Source: Saccharopolyspora montiporae (lineage in GTDB: Bacteria > Actinomycetota > Actinomycetes > Mycobacteriales > Pseudonocardiaceae). Taken from it: a DNA stretch of 64,000 bases. The notes under the pieces are model-generated. The model was not told the origin of the DNA. It saw nothing but the letters and a program-made list of their open reading frames with translations, and ran no database searches. The position numbers were made by a program, and so were the translations under genes. The stretch spans positions 61,440 through 125,439 of the forward strand of contig NZ_JADEYC010000023.1 of assembly GCF_015209505.1 (NCBI RefSeq). The letters run 5' to 3'. Positions 45,099-54,120 of this stretch are shown here, in pieces. Position 1 is the first letter of the stretch; each line of letters begins with the position of its first letter.

Positions 45099-45620
45099 GT
45101 GTCCAATCCGTTCACCGGCTCCGGCCGGCAGACGCCGGGTACACCCAACCTGCCCACGCCGCCGACGGGATGGCCGATCGGGTCCTACAGCACCTACGAG
45201 GAAGCCCAGCGCGCGGTGGACCACCTCGCGGACAACGACTTCCCGGTGCAGGAAGTGACCATCGTGGGCGTGGACCTGATGCTCGTCGAGCGGGTGACCG
45301 GCCGGCTGACCTGGGCCCGCGTGCTCGGCGGCGGGGCCGCGTCCGGGGCGTGGTTCGGCGTGTTCGTGGGGCTGATCCTCGGCGTGTTCGGCGAGCAGGA
45401 AAACCTGCTCGGCCCGCTGCTGGTCGGCCTGATCACCGGTGTCTTCTTCGGTCTCGTCTTCGCCGGGATGGCCTACTACTTCACCCGCGGGCGCCGGGAC
45501 TTCTCCTCGGCCAGCCAGCTGGTCGCCGGTCGCTACGACGTGCTGTCCCAACCGCGCAACGCCGAGCAGGGCCGGGACATGCTGGCCAAGCTCGCCATGC
45601 GCCCGCCGAACGCGGGCTGA
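45099..45620 (+). CDS. General stress protein (YflT/GSP17M-like domain), membrane
   Basis: 173 residues. A soluble N-terminal domain GSYSTYEEAQRAVDHLADND, then FPVQEVTIVG, is the heat-induced-stress protein fold. Two membrane helices follow (about 90-108 and 115-135) with Gly-rich faces, and then a short cytoplasmic tail. GTG 45099 lies eight bases after ACGGAGG. It precedes lpqY as Rv1234 does in M. tuberculosis (from memory); whether it acts with the transporter is unknown, and lpqY has its own promoter. Confidence 0.85.
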   Translation: MSNPFTGSGRQTPGTPNLPTPPTGWPIGSYSTYEEAQRAVDHLADNDFPVQEVTIVGVDLMLVERVTGRLTWARVLGGGAASGAWFGVFVGLILGVFGEQENLLGPLLVGLITGVFFGLVFAGMAYYFTRGRRDFSSASQLVAGRYDVLSQPRNAEQGRDMLAKLAMRPPNAG

Positions 45621-45665
45621 CCCCCGCGGCGGCTCACGGCTCGGCAACGACGGCGCCCCAACCCC

Positions 45666-45695
45666 TTGCCCGGGGTACACCGCTCCGCCTAGCTT
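45666..45695 (+). promoter_or_regulatory. Probable lpqY-sugABC promoter
   Basis: TTGCCC (45666-45671) and TAGCTT (45690-45695) with an 18-bp spacer fit a housekeeping promoter 55-85 bases before lpqY. The leader contains an inverted repeat CCGGCGC...GCGCCGG ahead of the AGGAGGGCGGAG ribosome site. Confidence 0.55.
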
Positions 45696-45749
45696 CGTGC
45701 ACCACCGGCGCGCAGCCGCCGGGTGCGCCGGAGCACAGGAGGGCGGAGC

Positions 45750-47006
45750 ATGGCAGCTCGCCGGACCCGCCGCGCGGCGATCGCGGGTGCGTTCCTGCTG
45801 GCCGTCACGGCCGTGGTCGGCTGCGCTCCTGCGGAGGACCCGCGCGCGGTGCACCTCTACTACGCGCCGGAGGAGAACCTGCAGTCGGTGGTGGACCGCT
45901 GCAATGCGGAATCCGGCGGCCGCTACGAGATCGTCTACCACAAGTTGCCGCGCGAGGCCGACGGCCAGCGCGAGCAGATGGCTCGGCGGCTGGCCGCCGG
46001 GGACTCCGGGATGGACATCCTCGGGCTGGACGTCACCTGGACCAGCGAGTTCGCCGAGGCGGACTGGATCCGGCCGTGGCGCGGTGCGGACCGGGCGTCC
46101 GCCGAGCGCGGCACGCTGCCGGGTCCGCTGGAGACGGCTCAGGTGGACGGCGAGCTCTACGCCGCGCCGAAGAACACCAACGTCCAGCTGCTCTGGTACC
46201 GCACGGACCTCGTCGACCACCCGCCGCGCACCTGGGCGGAGATGATCGGGACCGCGCAGCGGTTGCGCGATGCCGGGCGGCCGCACCGGATCGCGTTCAG
46301 CGGGGCCCAGTTCGAGGGGCTGTTCGTGCACTTCAACACCCTGGTCGATTCCGCGGGCGGGAACCTGGTCTCCGCGGACGGCGAGCGGGCCGTGCTGGAC
46401 GAGGGCGCGGTGCGGGCGCTGCGCGTGCTGCGCGACTTCGGCAACGCCGGCGTGACCGGCCCCGCGATGAACAACGCGCAGCAGGACGAAGCGCGCATGG
46501 AGTTCGAGCGCGGCGAGTCGGCGTTCCAGCTCAACTGGCCGTTCGTGTACCCCTCGCTGCAGGAGGACCGGCCCGAGCTGGCCGGGCGGGTCGGTTGGGC
46601 CCGGCTGCCCTCGGTGCAGCCGGGAGTGCCCAGCAAGTCCACCATCGGCGGCTACAACCTCGCGGTGAGCAGCTTCTCCGCGAAACCGGACCGGGCGTTC
46701 GCGGCGGCCCGTTGCTTGCGCTCCCCGGAGAACCAGAAGTTCTCCGCGATCCGTGACGGTGTTCCGCCGGTGGCCGAGTCGGTCTACGACGACCCGGCGC
46801 TGGCCGCCGAATACCCGATGAAGGACACGATCCTCGCCGCGTTGAAGGATCCCGGGGTGCGCCCGGTGACGCCCGCGGCGCAGAACGTGTCCACGGTGCT
46901 GGCCAACCTGCTGTCCCCGGTGGCTGACATCGACCCCGAGCGCACCGCCGAGCGGATGCGCACCGAGGTGCAGAACGCGCTGGACTCGCGCGGGGTGATC
47001 CCCTGA
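45750..47006 (+). CDS. lpqY: Trehalose-type ABC transporter substrate-binding lipoprotein LpqY
   Basis: 418-residue family-1 sugar-binding lipoprotein; signal peptide with lipobox VVGC and Cys25. The mature part shows [38 protein letters not shown] and [13 protein letters not shown], as in mycobacterial LpqY. With SugABC it recovers trehalose released from the cell envelope in mycobacteria. In this organism, which may lack trehalose mycolates, the substrate could be trehalose or a related disaccharide. Its stop overlaps sugA by one base. Confidence 0.92.
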   Translation: MAARRTRRAAIAGAFLLAVTAVVGCAPAEDPRAVHLYYAPEENLQSVVDRCNAESGGRYEIVYHKLPREADGQREQMARRLAAGDSGMDILGLDVTWTSEFAEADWIRPWRGADRASAERGTLPGPLETAQVDGELYAAPKNTNVQLLWYRTDLVDHPPRTWAEMIGTAQRLRDAGRPHRIAFSGAQFEGLFVHFNTLVDSAGGNLVSADGERAVLDEGAVRALRVLRDFGNAGVTGPAMNNAQQDEARMEFERGESAFQLNWPFVYPSLQEDRPELAGRVGWARLPSVQPGVPSKSTIGGYNLAVSSFSAKPDRAFAAARCLRSPENQKFSAIRDGVPPVAESVYDDPALAAEYPMKDTILAALKDPGVRPVTPAAQNVSTVLANLLSPVADIDPERTAERMRTEVQNALDSRGVIP

Positions 47007-47890
47007 TGGCCGGTTCCGCCGCGCGCGCCGAGCGCAGGCTCGGCTGGCTGCTGTGCGCGCCCGCCGCGCTGGTGATGCTGGCGGTGACCGGGTGGCCGGT
47101 GCTGTACGCGTTCTGGCTGTCCCTGCAACGCTACGACCTGAAGTACCCGGACGAGCGGGAGTTCGTCGGGCTGGCCAATTACGCCACGGTGCTCGGCAAC
47201 GAGTACTGGTGGACCGCGTTCGGGGTCACGGCGCTGATCACCGTCGTGTCGGTGCTGATCGAGGCGGTGCTGGGCATGGGCCTGGCGCTGATCATGCACC
47301 GGGCGCTGGTGGGCCGCGGCCTGGTGCGCACGGTCAGCCTCATCCCGTACGGCATCGTCACCGTGGTGGCCGCGTTCAGCTGGCGCTACGCGTGGACGCC
47401 GGAGACCGGCTACCTGGCGGATCTGCTGGCCGCGGGCGGGGCTCCGCTCACCGAGCAGGCGAGCGCGCTGGCGATCGTGATCGGGGCCGAGGTGTGGAAG
47501 ACGACCCCGTTCATGGCGCTGCTGCTGCTGGCCGGGCTGGCGCTGGTGCCGGAGGACCTGCTGCGCGCGGCCGCGGTGGACGGCGCGGGCCCGTGGCAGC
47601 GGTTCACCAGGGTGATGCTGCCGGTGATGAAGCCCGCGATCCTGGTCGCCCTGCTGTTCCGCACGCTGGACGCGTTCCGGGTCTTCGACAACATCGTCGT
47701 GCTCACCTCGGGCGCGCAGGACACCTCCTCGGTCTCGGTGCTGGCCTACAACAACCTGATCCGCGGGCTCAACCTCGGCATCGGCTCCACGATGTCGGTG
47801 CTGATCTTCCTGGCCGTGGCGCTGATCGCCTGGGTGTTCATCCGGTTCTTCGGCGCGGCGGCGCCCGGCGCGGACGGCGGGAGGCGCTGA
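47006..47890 (+). CDS. sugA: Sugar ABC transporter permease SugA
   Basis: 294-residue MalF-type permease with six membrane helices and the EAA loop [25 protein letters not shown] that contacts the ATPase (about residues 182-206). Its ATG lies within the lpqY TGATG junction. It forms a heterodimeric pore with SugB. Confidence 0.95.
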   Translation: MAGSAARAERRLGWLLCAPAALVMLAVTGWPVLYAFWLSLQRYDLKYPDEREFVGLANYATVLGNEYWWTAFGVTALITVVSVLIEAVLGMGLALIMHRALVGRGLVRTVSLIPYGIVTVVAAFSWRYAWTPETGYLADLLAAGGAPLTEQASALAIVIGAEVWKTTPFMALLLLAGLALVPEDLLRAAAVDGAGPWQRFTRVMLPVMKPAILVALLFRTLDAFRVFDNIVVLTSGAQDTSSVSVLAYNNLIRGLNLGIGSTMSVLIFLAVALIAWVFIRFFGAAAPGADGGRR

Positions 47891-48726
47891 TGGCGGCCGG
47901 TTCGATGCGGACGCGGGTGCTGGGCTGGTCGGTGCTGGACGCGATCGTCGTGGTCTACGCGCTCGTCCCGGTGCTGTGGATCGCCTCACTGTCGCTGAAA
48001 ACCCCTGCCACGATCGGCGACGGCCACTTCATCCCGCGCGAGTGGACGCTGCAGAACTACGCGACGATCTTCCGCACCGGGGAGTTCACCCGCGCGCTGG
48101 TCAACTCGGTGGGCATCGCACTGATCGCCACGGTGCTGTCCGTGCTGCTGGCGACGGCGGCCGCCTACGCGATCGCCCGGCTGGAGTTCCCGGGCAAGCG
48201 CGCGCTGATCGGTGCCTCGCTGCTGGTCGCGATGTTCCCGCAGGTCTCGCTGGTGTCCCCGCTGTTCGAGATCGAGCGGGCGCTGGGGCTGTTCGACACC
48301 TGGGCCGGGCTGGTGCTGCCGTACGTGGCGTTCTCGCTGCCGCTGGCGATCTACACGCTGTCCGCGTTCTTCCGCGAGATCCCGTGGGAGCTGGAGAAGG
48401 CGGCGCTGACCGACGGCGCGACCCCGGCGCAGGCGTTCCGGAAGGTGATCGCCCCGCTGGCGGCGCCGGGCGTGTTCACCACCGCCATCCTGGTGTTCGT
48501 CTTCTGCTGGAACGACTTCCTGTTCGCGGTCTCGCTGACCTCGACCGAGGCATCCCGGACCGTCCCGGTGGCGCTGCAGCTGTTCACCGGCGACTCGCAG
48601 TTCGAGGATCCGACCGGGTCGATCTCGGCGGCGGCCGTGGTGATCACGGTGCCCGTGGTGCTGGTCGTGCTGCTGTTCCAGCGGCGCATCGTCACCGGGC
48701 TGACTTCGGGAGCGGTGAAGGGGTAG
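47890..48726 (+). CDS. sugB: Sugar ABC transporter permease SugB
   Basis: 278-residue MalG-type permease. Six helices and the EAA loop [20 protein letters not shown] with the following KVIAPL are clear; [13 protein letters not shown] is the typical MalG segment. The start overlaps the sugA stop (TGATG). Partner of SugA. Confidence 0.95.
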   Translation: MAAGSMRTRVLGWSVLDAIVVVYALVPVLWIASLSLKTPATIGDGHFIPREWTLQNYATIFRTGEFTRALVNSVGIALIATVLSVLLATAAAYAIARLEFPGKRALIGASLLVAMFPQVSLVSPLFEIERALGLFDTWAGLVLPYVAFSLPLAIYTLSAFFREIPWELEKAALTDGATPAQAFRKVIAPLAAPGVFTTAILVFVFCWNDFLFAVSLTSTEASRTVPVALQLFTGDSQFEDPTGSISAAAVVITVPVVLVVLLFQRRIVTGLTSGAVKG

Positions 48727-48729
48727 CCG

Positions 48730-49857
48730 GTGGCCGACATCGTGCTGGAGAACGTGACCAAGCGGTACCCGGACGGCTCGGCGGCCGTCGACGGGATGGA
48801 TCTGCACATCGCCGACGGCGAGTTCGTGATCCTGGTCGGCCCGTCCGGCTGCGGGAAGTCGACCACGCTGAACATGATCGCCGGGCTGGAGGACATCACC
48901 GCGGGCGAGTTGCGCATCGGCGGGACGCGGGTCAACGAGCGCGCGCCGAAGGACCGGGACATCGCGATGGTTTTCCAGTCCTACGCCCTGTACCCGCACC
49001 TGACGGTCTTCGAGAACATGGCCTTCCCGCTGCGGCTGGCCAACCGGGGCTCGGCCGAGGTGCGCGCGCGGGTGCACGAGACCGCCGAACTGCTCGGACT
49101 GGCCGACCTGCTGCGCCGCAGGCCCGGCAACCTCTCCGGCGGGCAGCGGCAGCGGGTGGCGATGGGCCGCGCGATCGTGCGCGAGCCGCGCGCGTTCCTC
49201 ATGGACGAACCGCTGTCCAATTTGGACGCGAAACTGCGGGTGCAGATGCGCGGGTCGGTGTCCCGGCTGCAGAAGCGGCTCGGCACCACCACCGCCTACG
49301 TCACGCACGACCAGACCGAGGCGATGACGCTCGGCGACCGGGTCGTGGTCATGCGCGACGGTCTCGTCCAGCAGGTCGGGCGCCCGCAGGACCTCTACGA
49401 GCATCCGGCGAACCTGTTCGTGGCCGGGTTCATCGGTTCGCCGCCGATGAACCTGCTGCCCGCCGCGGTCGAGGACGGCGAGCTGCGTTGCGCCCTCGGC
49501 CGGATGCCGCTCACCGATGCGTTGCGTCGCCGGATCGAGAACGCGGGCGGCGCACGGGAACTGGTGCTGGGCGTGCGGCCGGAGCATCTCGCGGACGCGG
49601 CGCTGCACGGCGGCGCGGAGCAGCCGGAACCCGGGCTGACCGGTGAGGTGGACTTCGTGGAGGAGCTCGGCTCGGACCGGTACGCGCACCTCGCGCTGCC
49701 GGAGTTCGCCGCGGGGTCGGCGGTCCCGCACGCGGACCGGCTCGTGGCGCGGTTGCCCGCGGACTCCGCGGCGCGCACCGGTGCACCGCTGGCGCTGCAC
49801 GTCGATCCGAACCGGCTGCACCTGTTCGACCCGGCCGGCGACCGGCTTCCCGGGTGA
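48730..49857 (+). CDS. sugC: Sugar ABC transporter ATPase SugC
   Basis: 375-residue MalK/UgpC-type ATPase. Walker A GPSGCGKST (about 37-45), Q-loop MVFQSYALYPHLTVFENMAF, signature LSGGQRQRVAMGRA, Walker B AFLMDEPLSNLDAKLR and switch His in VTHDQTEAM are intact. A C-terminal OB-like regulatory domain follows (about 235-375). GTG 48730 lies three bases after sugB. It is last gene of lpqY-sugABC. Confidence 0.95.
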   Translation: MADIVLENVTKRYPDGSAAVDGMDLHIADGEFVILVGPSGCGKSTTLNMIAGLEDITAGELRIGGTRVNERAPKDRDIAMVFQSYALYPHLTVFENMAFPLRLANRGSAEVRARVHETAELLGLADLLRRRPGNLSGGQRQRVAMGRAIVREPRAFLMDEPLSNLDAKLRVQMRGSVSRLQKRLGTTTAYVTHDQTEAMTLGDRVVVMRDGLVQQVGRPQDLYEHPANLFVAGFIGSPPMNLLPAAVEDGELRCALGRMPLTDALRRRIENAGGARELVLGVRPEHLADAALHGGAEQPEPGLTGEVDFVEELGSDRYAHLALPEFAAGSAVPHADRLVARLPADSAARTGAPLALHVDPNRLHLFDPAGDRLPG

Positions 49858-50189
49858 GAACCGGCCGCTGCTGCGGCGTCTCGGCGAGCGCCCCCGCGTC
49901 CCACCCGTGGCGCTGTGGTGAAGATCGCAACGGCGCCGCCGCAGCGCCCCCACCGGCGAAAAGGCGCGCGGACCGCTCCACCCGAGCAGTCGCCGCGGCG
50001 GGGCGTCGCCGCCGGCGGCGATCACCCCGTGTGCGCCGCGCGGGCCGGGAACCGCGGGCACACCGCCGAACGGCGGGCTTCCGCGCGCCTGTGCGCAGCC
50101 GCACCGGCGAACCGATCCCGCGCACCCGGCCCGTCCCGCGATCAGTCGGTGATCACCCCGCCCGGCCGTCGGACGCGCGAGTGGTTGGA
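49858..50189. other. Gene-free stretch after sugC
   Basis: No supported gene. The one longer open frame (49915-50244, plus) is Arg/Pro/Ala-rich without domain features and has no ribosome site. A 16-base perfect palindrome TCGCCGCCGGCGGCGA occurs near 50007 but has no loop and may simply reflect high GC. Confidence 0.4.
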
Positions 50190-50344
50190 TAGGATGCGTC
50201 AGCCACGGAGGGTAGTTGATCCGGTCCGGCCCGGAGGCGACTGACCCAAGCGCGGGATAAAGCTGCCGTAGGGCGGCTGAGTGCGGTACAACGGATCAGC
50301 AAGAGCCTGGATGAGCAGAGGCATTTCGGACGGGGTGCGTCGCA
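50190..50344 (+). promoter_or_regulatory. Promoter and about 140-nt leader of the microprotein gene
   Basis: TAGGAT (50190-50195) is a plausible -10; the leader would run from about 50202 to 50344. It contains GTCAG...CTGAC arms enclosing about 40 bases and a stable hairpin AGCTGCC-GTAG-GGCGGCT near 50262-50279. It then becomes AT-richer, with GGACGGGG nine bases before the start codon. Length and structure suggest post-transcriptional control. It does not match ydaO, cobalamin or 6C motifs as I remember them. Confidence 0.4.
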
Positions 50345-50506
50345 GTGAACATGAAGAAGATCGTCACCTGGGTAGTTGTCGCCATCCTGCTGTATTTCCT
50401 GTTCACCTCGCCGGCGTCGGCAAGCAACGTCGTGAACGGGATCCTGAACAGCCTGCAGGGTGCGGCCGAGGCCGTGATCACGTTCATGCAGAACCTCTTC
50501 CAGTAA
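50345..50506 (+). CDS. 53-residue secreted or membrane microprotein
   Basis: Starts VNMKKIVTWVVVAILLYFLF, then TSPASASNVVNGILNSLQGA and ends AEAVITFMQNLFQ. Lys-Lys plus a 15-residue hydrophobic core and SPASAS form a good signal peptide or a single N-terminal anchor; a signal-peptidase site after ASA would release a 29-residue amphipathic peptide rich in Asn, Gln and Val. It contains no Cys. GTG 50345 has GGACGGGG upstream; ATG 50351 is two codons later. The PH-domain membrane protein gene begins 21 bases after its stop, so they form an operon. I do not recognise a family; function unknown. Confidence 0.75.
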   Translation: MNMKKIVTWVVVAILLYFLFTSPASASNVVNGILNSLQGAAEAVITFMQNLFQ

Positions 50507-50527
50507 GACCGCGGGGAGGCGGGTGTC

Positions 50528-51100
50528 GTGTTCGCACCGAGGGATCCCGACGAATACCTGCTGGACAACGAGCGCCGGGTCATCCGGCTCCGGCGGCACT
50601 GGGCGTGTCTGGTGTGGAACCTCTTCGAGGCGGTGGGCCTGCTCATCGGCTTCATGCTGGTCTCCTTCATGGTCCCGGAAGGTGACAGCGGCATCCTGTT
50701 CCACAACCTGCTCTGGTACGTCGGGCTCATCGTGCTGATCCGGTTCGCCTACCAGGTGCTGGATTGGTACGTGGAGCGCATCGTCGTCACCGACAAGCGG
50801 TTCCTCATCACCTCCGGCATCTTCACGACCAACGTCGCCATGATGCCGATCACGAAGGTCACCGACCTGACCTTCGCGCGCACCCTGATGGGGCGGGTCC
50901 TCGGGTACGGGACGCTGGTCGTCGAGTCGGCCGGGCAGATCCAGGCGCTGAACCGCATCGACTCCGTGCCGAACCCGGACGAGGTGGAGGACGCGATCTC
51001 CAGCCTCGTGTTCGGGGACAAGAAGACGTCCCAGGACCGGTTCTCGATGCTCAAGGCGCGGCGCGCAGCAGTGGGCAAGCGCAAGGCCGCCAAGATCTAG
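50528..51100 (+). CDS. Bacterial PH-domain membrane protein (YdbS/bPH_2-like)
   Basis: 190 residues: two membrane helices at about 30-52 and 60-80 (FEAVGLLIGFMLVSF; FHNLLWYVGLIVLIRFAYQV) followed by a bacterial pleckstrin-homology domain (about 85-165). It has the core strand YVERIVVTDKRFLITSGIF, TTNVAMMPITKVTDLTFART and VVESAGQIQALNRIDSVPNP. The C-terminus is Lys/Arg-rich. Roles of these proteins are largely unknown. It is cotranscribed with the upstream microprotein. GTG 50528 lies after GGGGAGGCGGG. Confidence 0.87.
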   Translation: MFAPRDPDEYLLDNERRVIRLRRHWACLVWNLFEAVGLLIGFMLVSFMVPEGDSGILFHNLLWYVGLIVLIRFAYQVLDWYVERIVVTDKRFLITSGIFTTNVAMMPITKVTDLTFARTLMGRVLGYGTLVVESAGQIQALNRIDSVPNPDEVEDAISSLVFGDKKTSQDRFSMLKARRAAVGKRKAAKI

Positions 51101-51218
51101 GTCTTGTTTCGGGTCGGCTGGCCGGGCTTTCGCCGGTTGGAACCCGATCGCCGCTTGGAACCGACTGCTGTGGGTGGGAGGCGGCGCGTGGGTGTCCGGG
51201 ATGGGTCACACTGGTTCG

Positions 51219-52085
51219 GTGCTCATCGATCTGCACACGCATTCCACCGAATCGGATGGAACGGACACTCCGGCCGAACTGGTCGCCGCGGCGGTCGGCG
51301 CCGGGTTGGGCGCCATCGCGATCACCGATCACGACACCACGGCGGGCTGGGCCGAAGCGGGTGATGCGGTGCGCCGCTCGTCCGCGCCGCTGCGCCTGGT
51401 CCCCGGGGCCGAGCTGTCCTGCGCCTGTCCGGACCAGCACGGCCGGATGATCACCGTGCACCTGCTGGCGTACCTCTTCGATCCGGAATCCCCGGCGCTG
51501 GTGCGCGAGCAGTCCCGGCTGCGTGCCGAGCGCCGCGCGCGGTTGCGCGAGATGGCCCGCGGGATGGCCGCGGACGGCTTCCCGGTCGACCCGGACGAGA
51601 TCATGGGTCTGCTGCCGGAGGATTCGCCGGGCGGTCGCCCGCACCTGGCCCGGGCGCTGGTGCGCGGCGGAACGGTCGGCAGCGTCGACGAAGCCTTCGC
51701 CCGGTACCTGGGCAGCGACGGCCGCTACTACCTGCCGCGCACCGACACGCCCGTGCTGCGCGCGATCGAGATGATCGGCGAAGCGGGCGGGGTCACCGTG
51801 CTGGCGCATCCGTTCGCGACCGCCCGCGGTCGCACGGTCTCCGCGCGCACGATCGCCGAGCTGGCCGAAGCCGGGCTCGGCGGGGTGGAGGTCGACCATC
51901 CGGACCACAACCAGCCCGCTCGGGAGGAACTGCGCGAGCTGGCCGCGAACCTGGACCTGATCCCCACCGGCAGCAGCGACTACCACGGGACGAACAAGAC
52001 GATCCGGATCGGCCAGGAGACCACCGCGCAACAGTCCCTGGAGCGGCTGATCGACTTGGGCACGGGCAGCAAGGTCATCGGCTGA
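51219..52085 (+). CDS. PHP-domain phosphoesterase
   Basis: 288-residue polymerase/histidinol phosphatase-type metallohydrolase. Metal ligands appear in IDLHTHSTESDG (His6, His8), ITDHDTTAG, the Glu/His of LVPGAELSC, AHPFATARG and SSDYHGTNK, the complete trinuclear PHP set. It resembles YciV/TrpH nucleoside 3',5'-bisphosphate 5'-phosphatases (RNA/DNA 5' to 3' exonucleases), but the substrate is inferred from family only. Start alternatives are ATG 51201 and GTG 51219; the latter begins right at the domain and has CACACT six bases upstream. Confidence 0.88.
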   Translation: MLIDLHTHSTESDGTDTPAELVAAAVGAGLGAIAITDHDTTAGWAEAGDAVRRSSAPLRLVPGAELSCACPDQHGRMITVHLLAYLFDPESPALVREQSRLRAERRARLREMARGMAADGFPVDPDEIMGLLPEDSPGGRPHLARALVRGGTVGSVDEAFARYLGSDGRYYLPRTDTPVLRAIEMIGEAGGVTVLAHPFATARGRTVSARTIAELAEAGLGGVEVDHPDHNQPAREELRELAANLDLIPTGSSDYHGTNKTIRIGQETTAQQSLERLIDLGTGSKVIG

Positions 52086-52366
52086 CGAGTCCCCCGGTTC
52101 CGCGATCGGGGGCTGGCGAGGCACCCGTGGTCAACTGCGTACCGTGGTGGGTGTGCAGGAGTGGTCCGGTCCGGAGGCGCGCTCGCCGATGCGGCGGTCG
52201 GGTCGGTGCGGAGCTGTTCTGCGGTGCGCACGCGGCGGTACTGCTCCCGCCGCGGGTTCCGGGCACACTGCACGGAGGAAAGGCGGGCGGCACCTGCCGC
52301 CGCGCCTTGGGCCTCGTTGGGGGATGGAACGGAATGCGACCGATCGGACCGGCTGAGGACGGTGCC

Positions 52367-52765
52367 ATGCCCCCTGCTCTCGGACATCAACGCCGCTTCA
52401 GCGGTGAGCTCGACCTCGGCCAGGTGCACCCGGTCCGGCGCGAGGGCGACACGCGCCCCCGGCATGCGGCCGCGCGCCCGCGGTCGGCGAGCTGGGCCGG
52501 GGCCGCGCTGCGCGGGCTGAGCGGAACGCTGGCCGCCGGGGCCGTGGTGCTGGCGCTCGGACTGATCGGCTTCCAGATCTGGGGTTCCGGACGCGGCATT
52601 CCCGGACCGGGGTTGCCGGACGTGATCGCGCAGTCCGCGGTGGCCGTGCTCGCCGTCGGGCTGCAGCGGTTCGCCGACCGGCACCCGGACCGCAGCGGCG
52701 CGCTGGCCGCCACCGGTACCGCGGCCCTGGTGCTGGGCTCGGTCTGGTTCTGGTGGTGGCTCTAG
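52367..52765 (+). CDS. Uncharacterised two-helix membrane protein
   Basis: 132 residues. A polar N-terminal half (about 1-55, Arg/His-rich) is followed by two hydrophobic segments (ALRGLSGTLAAGAVVLALGL and AALVLGSVWFWWWL) around a polar loop with RFADRHPDRSG. No family recognised. ATG 52367 has GAGGAC seven bases upstream; ATG 52334 is also in frame. It is convergent with the propeller gene. Confidence 0.6.
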   Translation: MPPALGHQRRFSGELDLGQVHPVRREGDTRPRHAAARPRSASWAGAALRGLSGTLAAGAVVLALGLIGFQIWGSGRGIPGPGLPDVIAQSAVAVLAVGLQRFADRHPDRSGALAATGTAALVLGSVWFWWWL

Positions 52766-52821
52766 CGGCTGTGCGTTTCCCGGGGTTCACCGGGCGGAGA
52801 ACGACCTCCCAGCGGCGCCGG

Positions 52822-54039
52822 TCAGCTGCCGGAGAGGGCCACCAGCTCGTCGCCGCGCTGTTCGAGAAGCACGCCGCCCGCCGAGTCCAGCGAGACGGGG
52901 CCGTCGTGGCCCTGCCGATCCACCGGCAGCACCCGCTCGCGCGCCCCGGTGTCCGGATCCAGCACCGCGATCCCGTCCGGTACCGGGACCAGCACCCGGC
53001 CGCCGAAGTCCGTGGCCGGGCCCAGCACGTCCGGTGCGCGCCAGGCGGGGGTGAGCGTCACCGGGTCCAGCGCCAGCACGTCCGCGCCGGTGAACCAGTA
53101 GTCCAGGCTGCCGCGCTGGACGCGCTCCAGGTCGACGTTGCCCGAATCGTCCGGAGGGCCGGTACGCACCGGGTAACGGTCCTGCACCGCGCCGGACGAG
53201 TCGTGGACCAGCACTTCGCCCCGGTCGCGGAAAGCCACGGCGACCCGGTCCTCGGTGACGGACACGACGGTGGCCGGGGCCTCGCCGATGCCGACGCTGA
53301 AGACCTCCTCCGGTGATTCCTCGTCCTCGGGTTCGGCCTTGATGGTGGTCAGCCGGAGGCCCTGCTCGCGCGGGCAGTTCTCCACGACGGCGATCTGCTC
53401 GTCTCCGCTGCCCAGCGATTCGAACGGGCAGCCGGGGCGGTTCATGTTGTTGTCCGGGTTCTTCGGCGCCGGCGGCAGGCCGTACTGCTGGGTGCGCACC
53501 AGGTCGGACCGCCAGGTCTCGAAGGACCGGACGCCGGTGGCCGTCAGCGCGTCGCCGTCGGACAGCAGGCGGGTGCCGGGTTCGGCGTCCGAATTGCGCT
53601 GCGGTGCGCGCACTCCGGTGTCGCCGCGCAGCGAGGTGACTTCGCTGCAGTTGCGCGTCTTGCCGTGCACCGCGATCACCCGGTCCCACTGCTCGTCGAC
53701 CGTGCACAGCGGCAGGTCCCGCGAGTAGTGCCAGGCGGGGCGGCCGGACTCGGCGTCGTGGCCGGTCACGTCACCGCCCGCTCCGGTGACGACCGCGGGA
53801 CCGGCGACCACCGGGTGCGGGGTCGCCGGACTGGGCTCGCGCCAGACCTCGCGCAGCCGGTCGGGCACCTCGCTCGGGGCGGGGGACTCGGCCAGCGGCT
53901 GCTGCGCGGGTGCGGAGTCCGTGGCGCGGGCGTCGCTGCGCCACCACAGCGCGGTGGCGGCCGCCAGGACGGCCAGAACGATCAGCACCGCCACGGTGAG
54001 ATCGGTTCTCGTGCGCCGTTCCGGCGGGACCACAGTCAC
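52822..54039 (-). CDS. Membrane-anchored beta-propeller-like (PQQ/BamB-like) protein
   Basis: 405 residues. One N-terminal membrane helix (about 13-33, LTVAVLIVLAVLAAATALWW) and an extracytoplasmic part with repeated strand-turn units such as DVTGHDAESGRPAWHYSRDL, DVLALDPVTLTPAWRAPDVL and GIAVLDPDTGARERVLPVD, characteristic of PQQ-like propeller blades. It has several cysteines (two in LPLCTVDE and TRNCSEV) that may pair outside the cell. The position next to the helicase gene matches Rv3212 (from memory), of unknown function. The start is GTG 54039, or 54033 which has GAGGAG at better spacing. Confidence 0.75.
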   Translation of the reverse strand: MTVVPPERRTRTDLTVAVLIVLAVLAAATALWWRSDARATDSAPAQQPLAESPAPSEVPDRLREVWREPSPATPHPVVAGPAVVTGAGGDVTGHDAESGRPAWHYSRDLPLCTVDEQWDRVIAVHGKTRNCSEVTSLRGDTGVRAPQRNSDAEPGTRLLSDGDALTATGVRSFETWRSDLVRTQQYGLPPAPKNPDNNMNRPGCPFESLGSGDEQIAVVENCPREQGLRLTTIKAEPEDEESPEEVFSVGIGEAPATVVSVTEDRVAVAFRDRGEVLVHDSSGAVQDRYPVRTGPPDDSGNVDLERVQRGSLDYWFTGADVLALDPVTLTPAWRAPDVLGPATDFGGRVLVPVPDGIAVLDPDTGARERVLPVDRQGHDGPVSLDSAGGVLLEQRGDELVALSGS

Positions 54040-54120
54040 TCCTCGATCGCGGCGGCCGTGCCGATCACCGAGCCTACCCGCAGCCCGGGTCCGGCTCGCG
54101 GTGGTCGGGCCGCTCGCGGG

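Noticed and set aside
49915..50244. Possible 109-residue gene after sugC
   Set aside because: Arg/Pro/Ala-rich composition, no ribosome site, no recognisable fold, and it overlaps the promoter and leader of the microprotein gene.
50200..50344. ydaO (c-di-AMP) riboswitch
   Set aside because: The leader is the right kind of length and hairpin-rich, but the conserved GGGG-A-CCA and CAGCTAACC blocks I associate with ydaO are not found.
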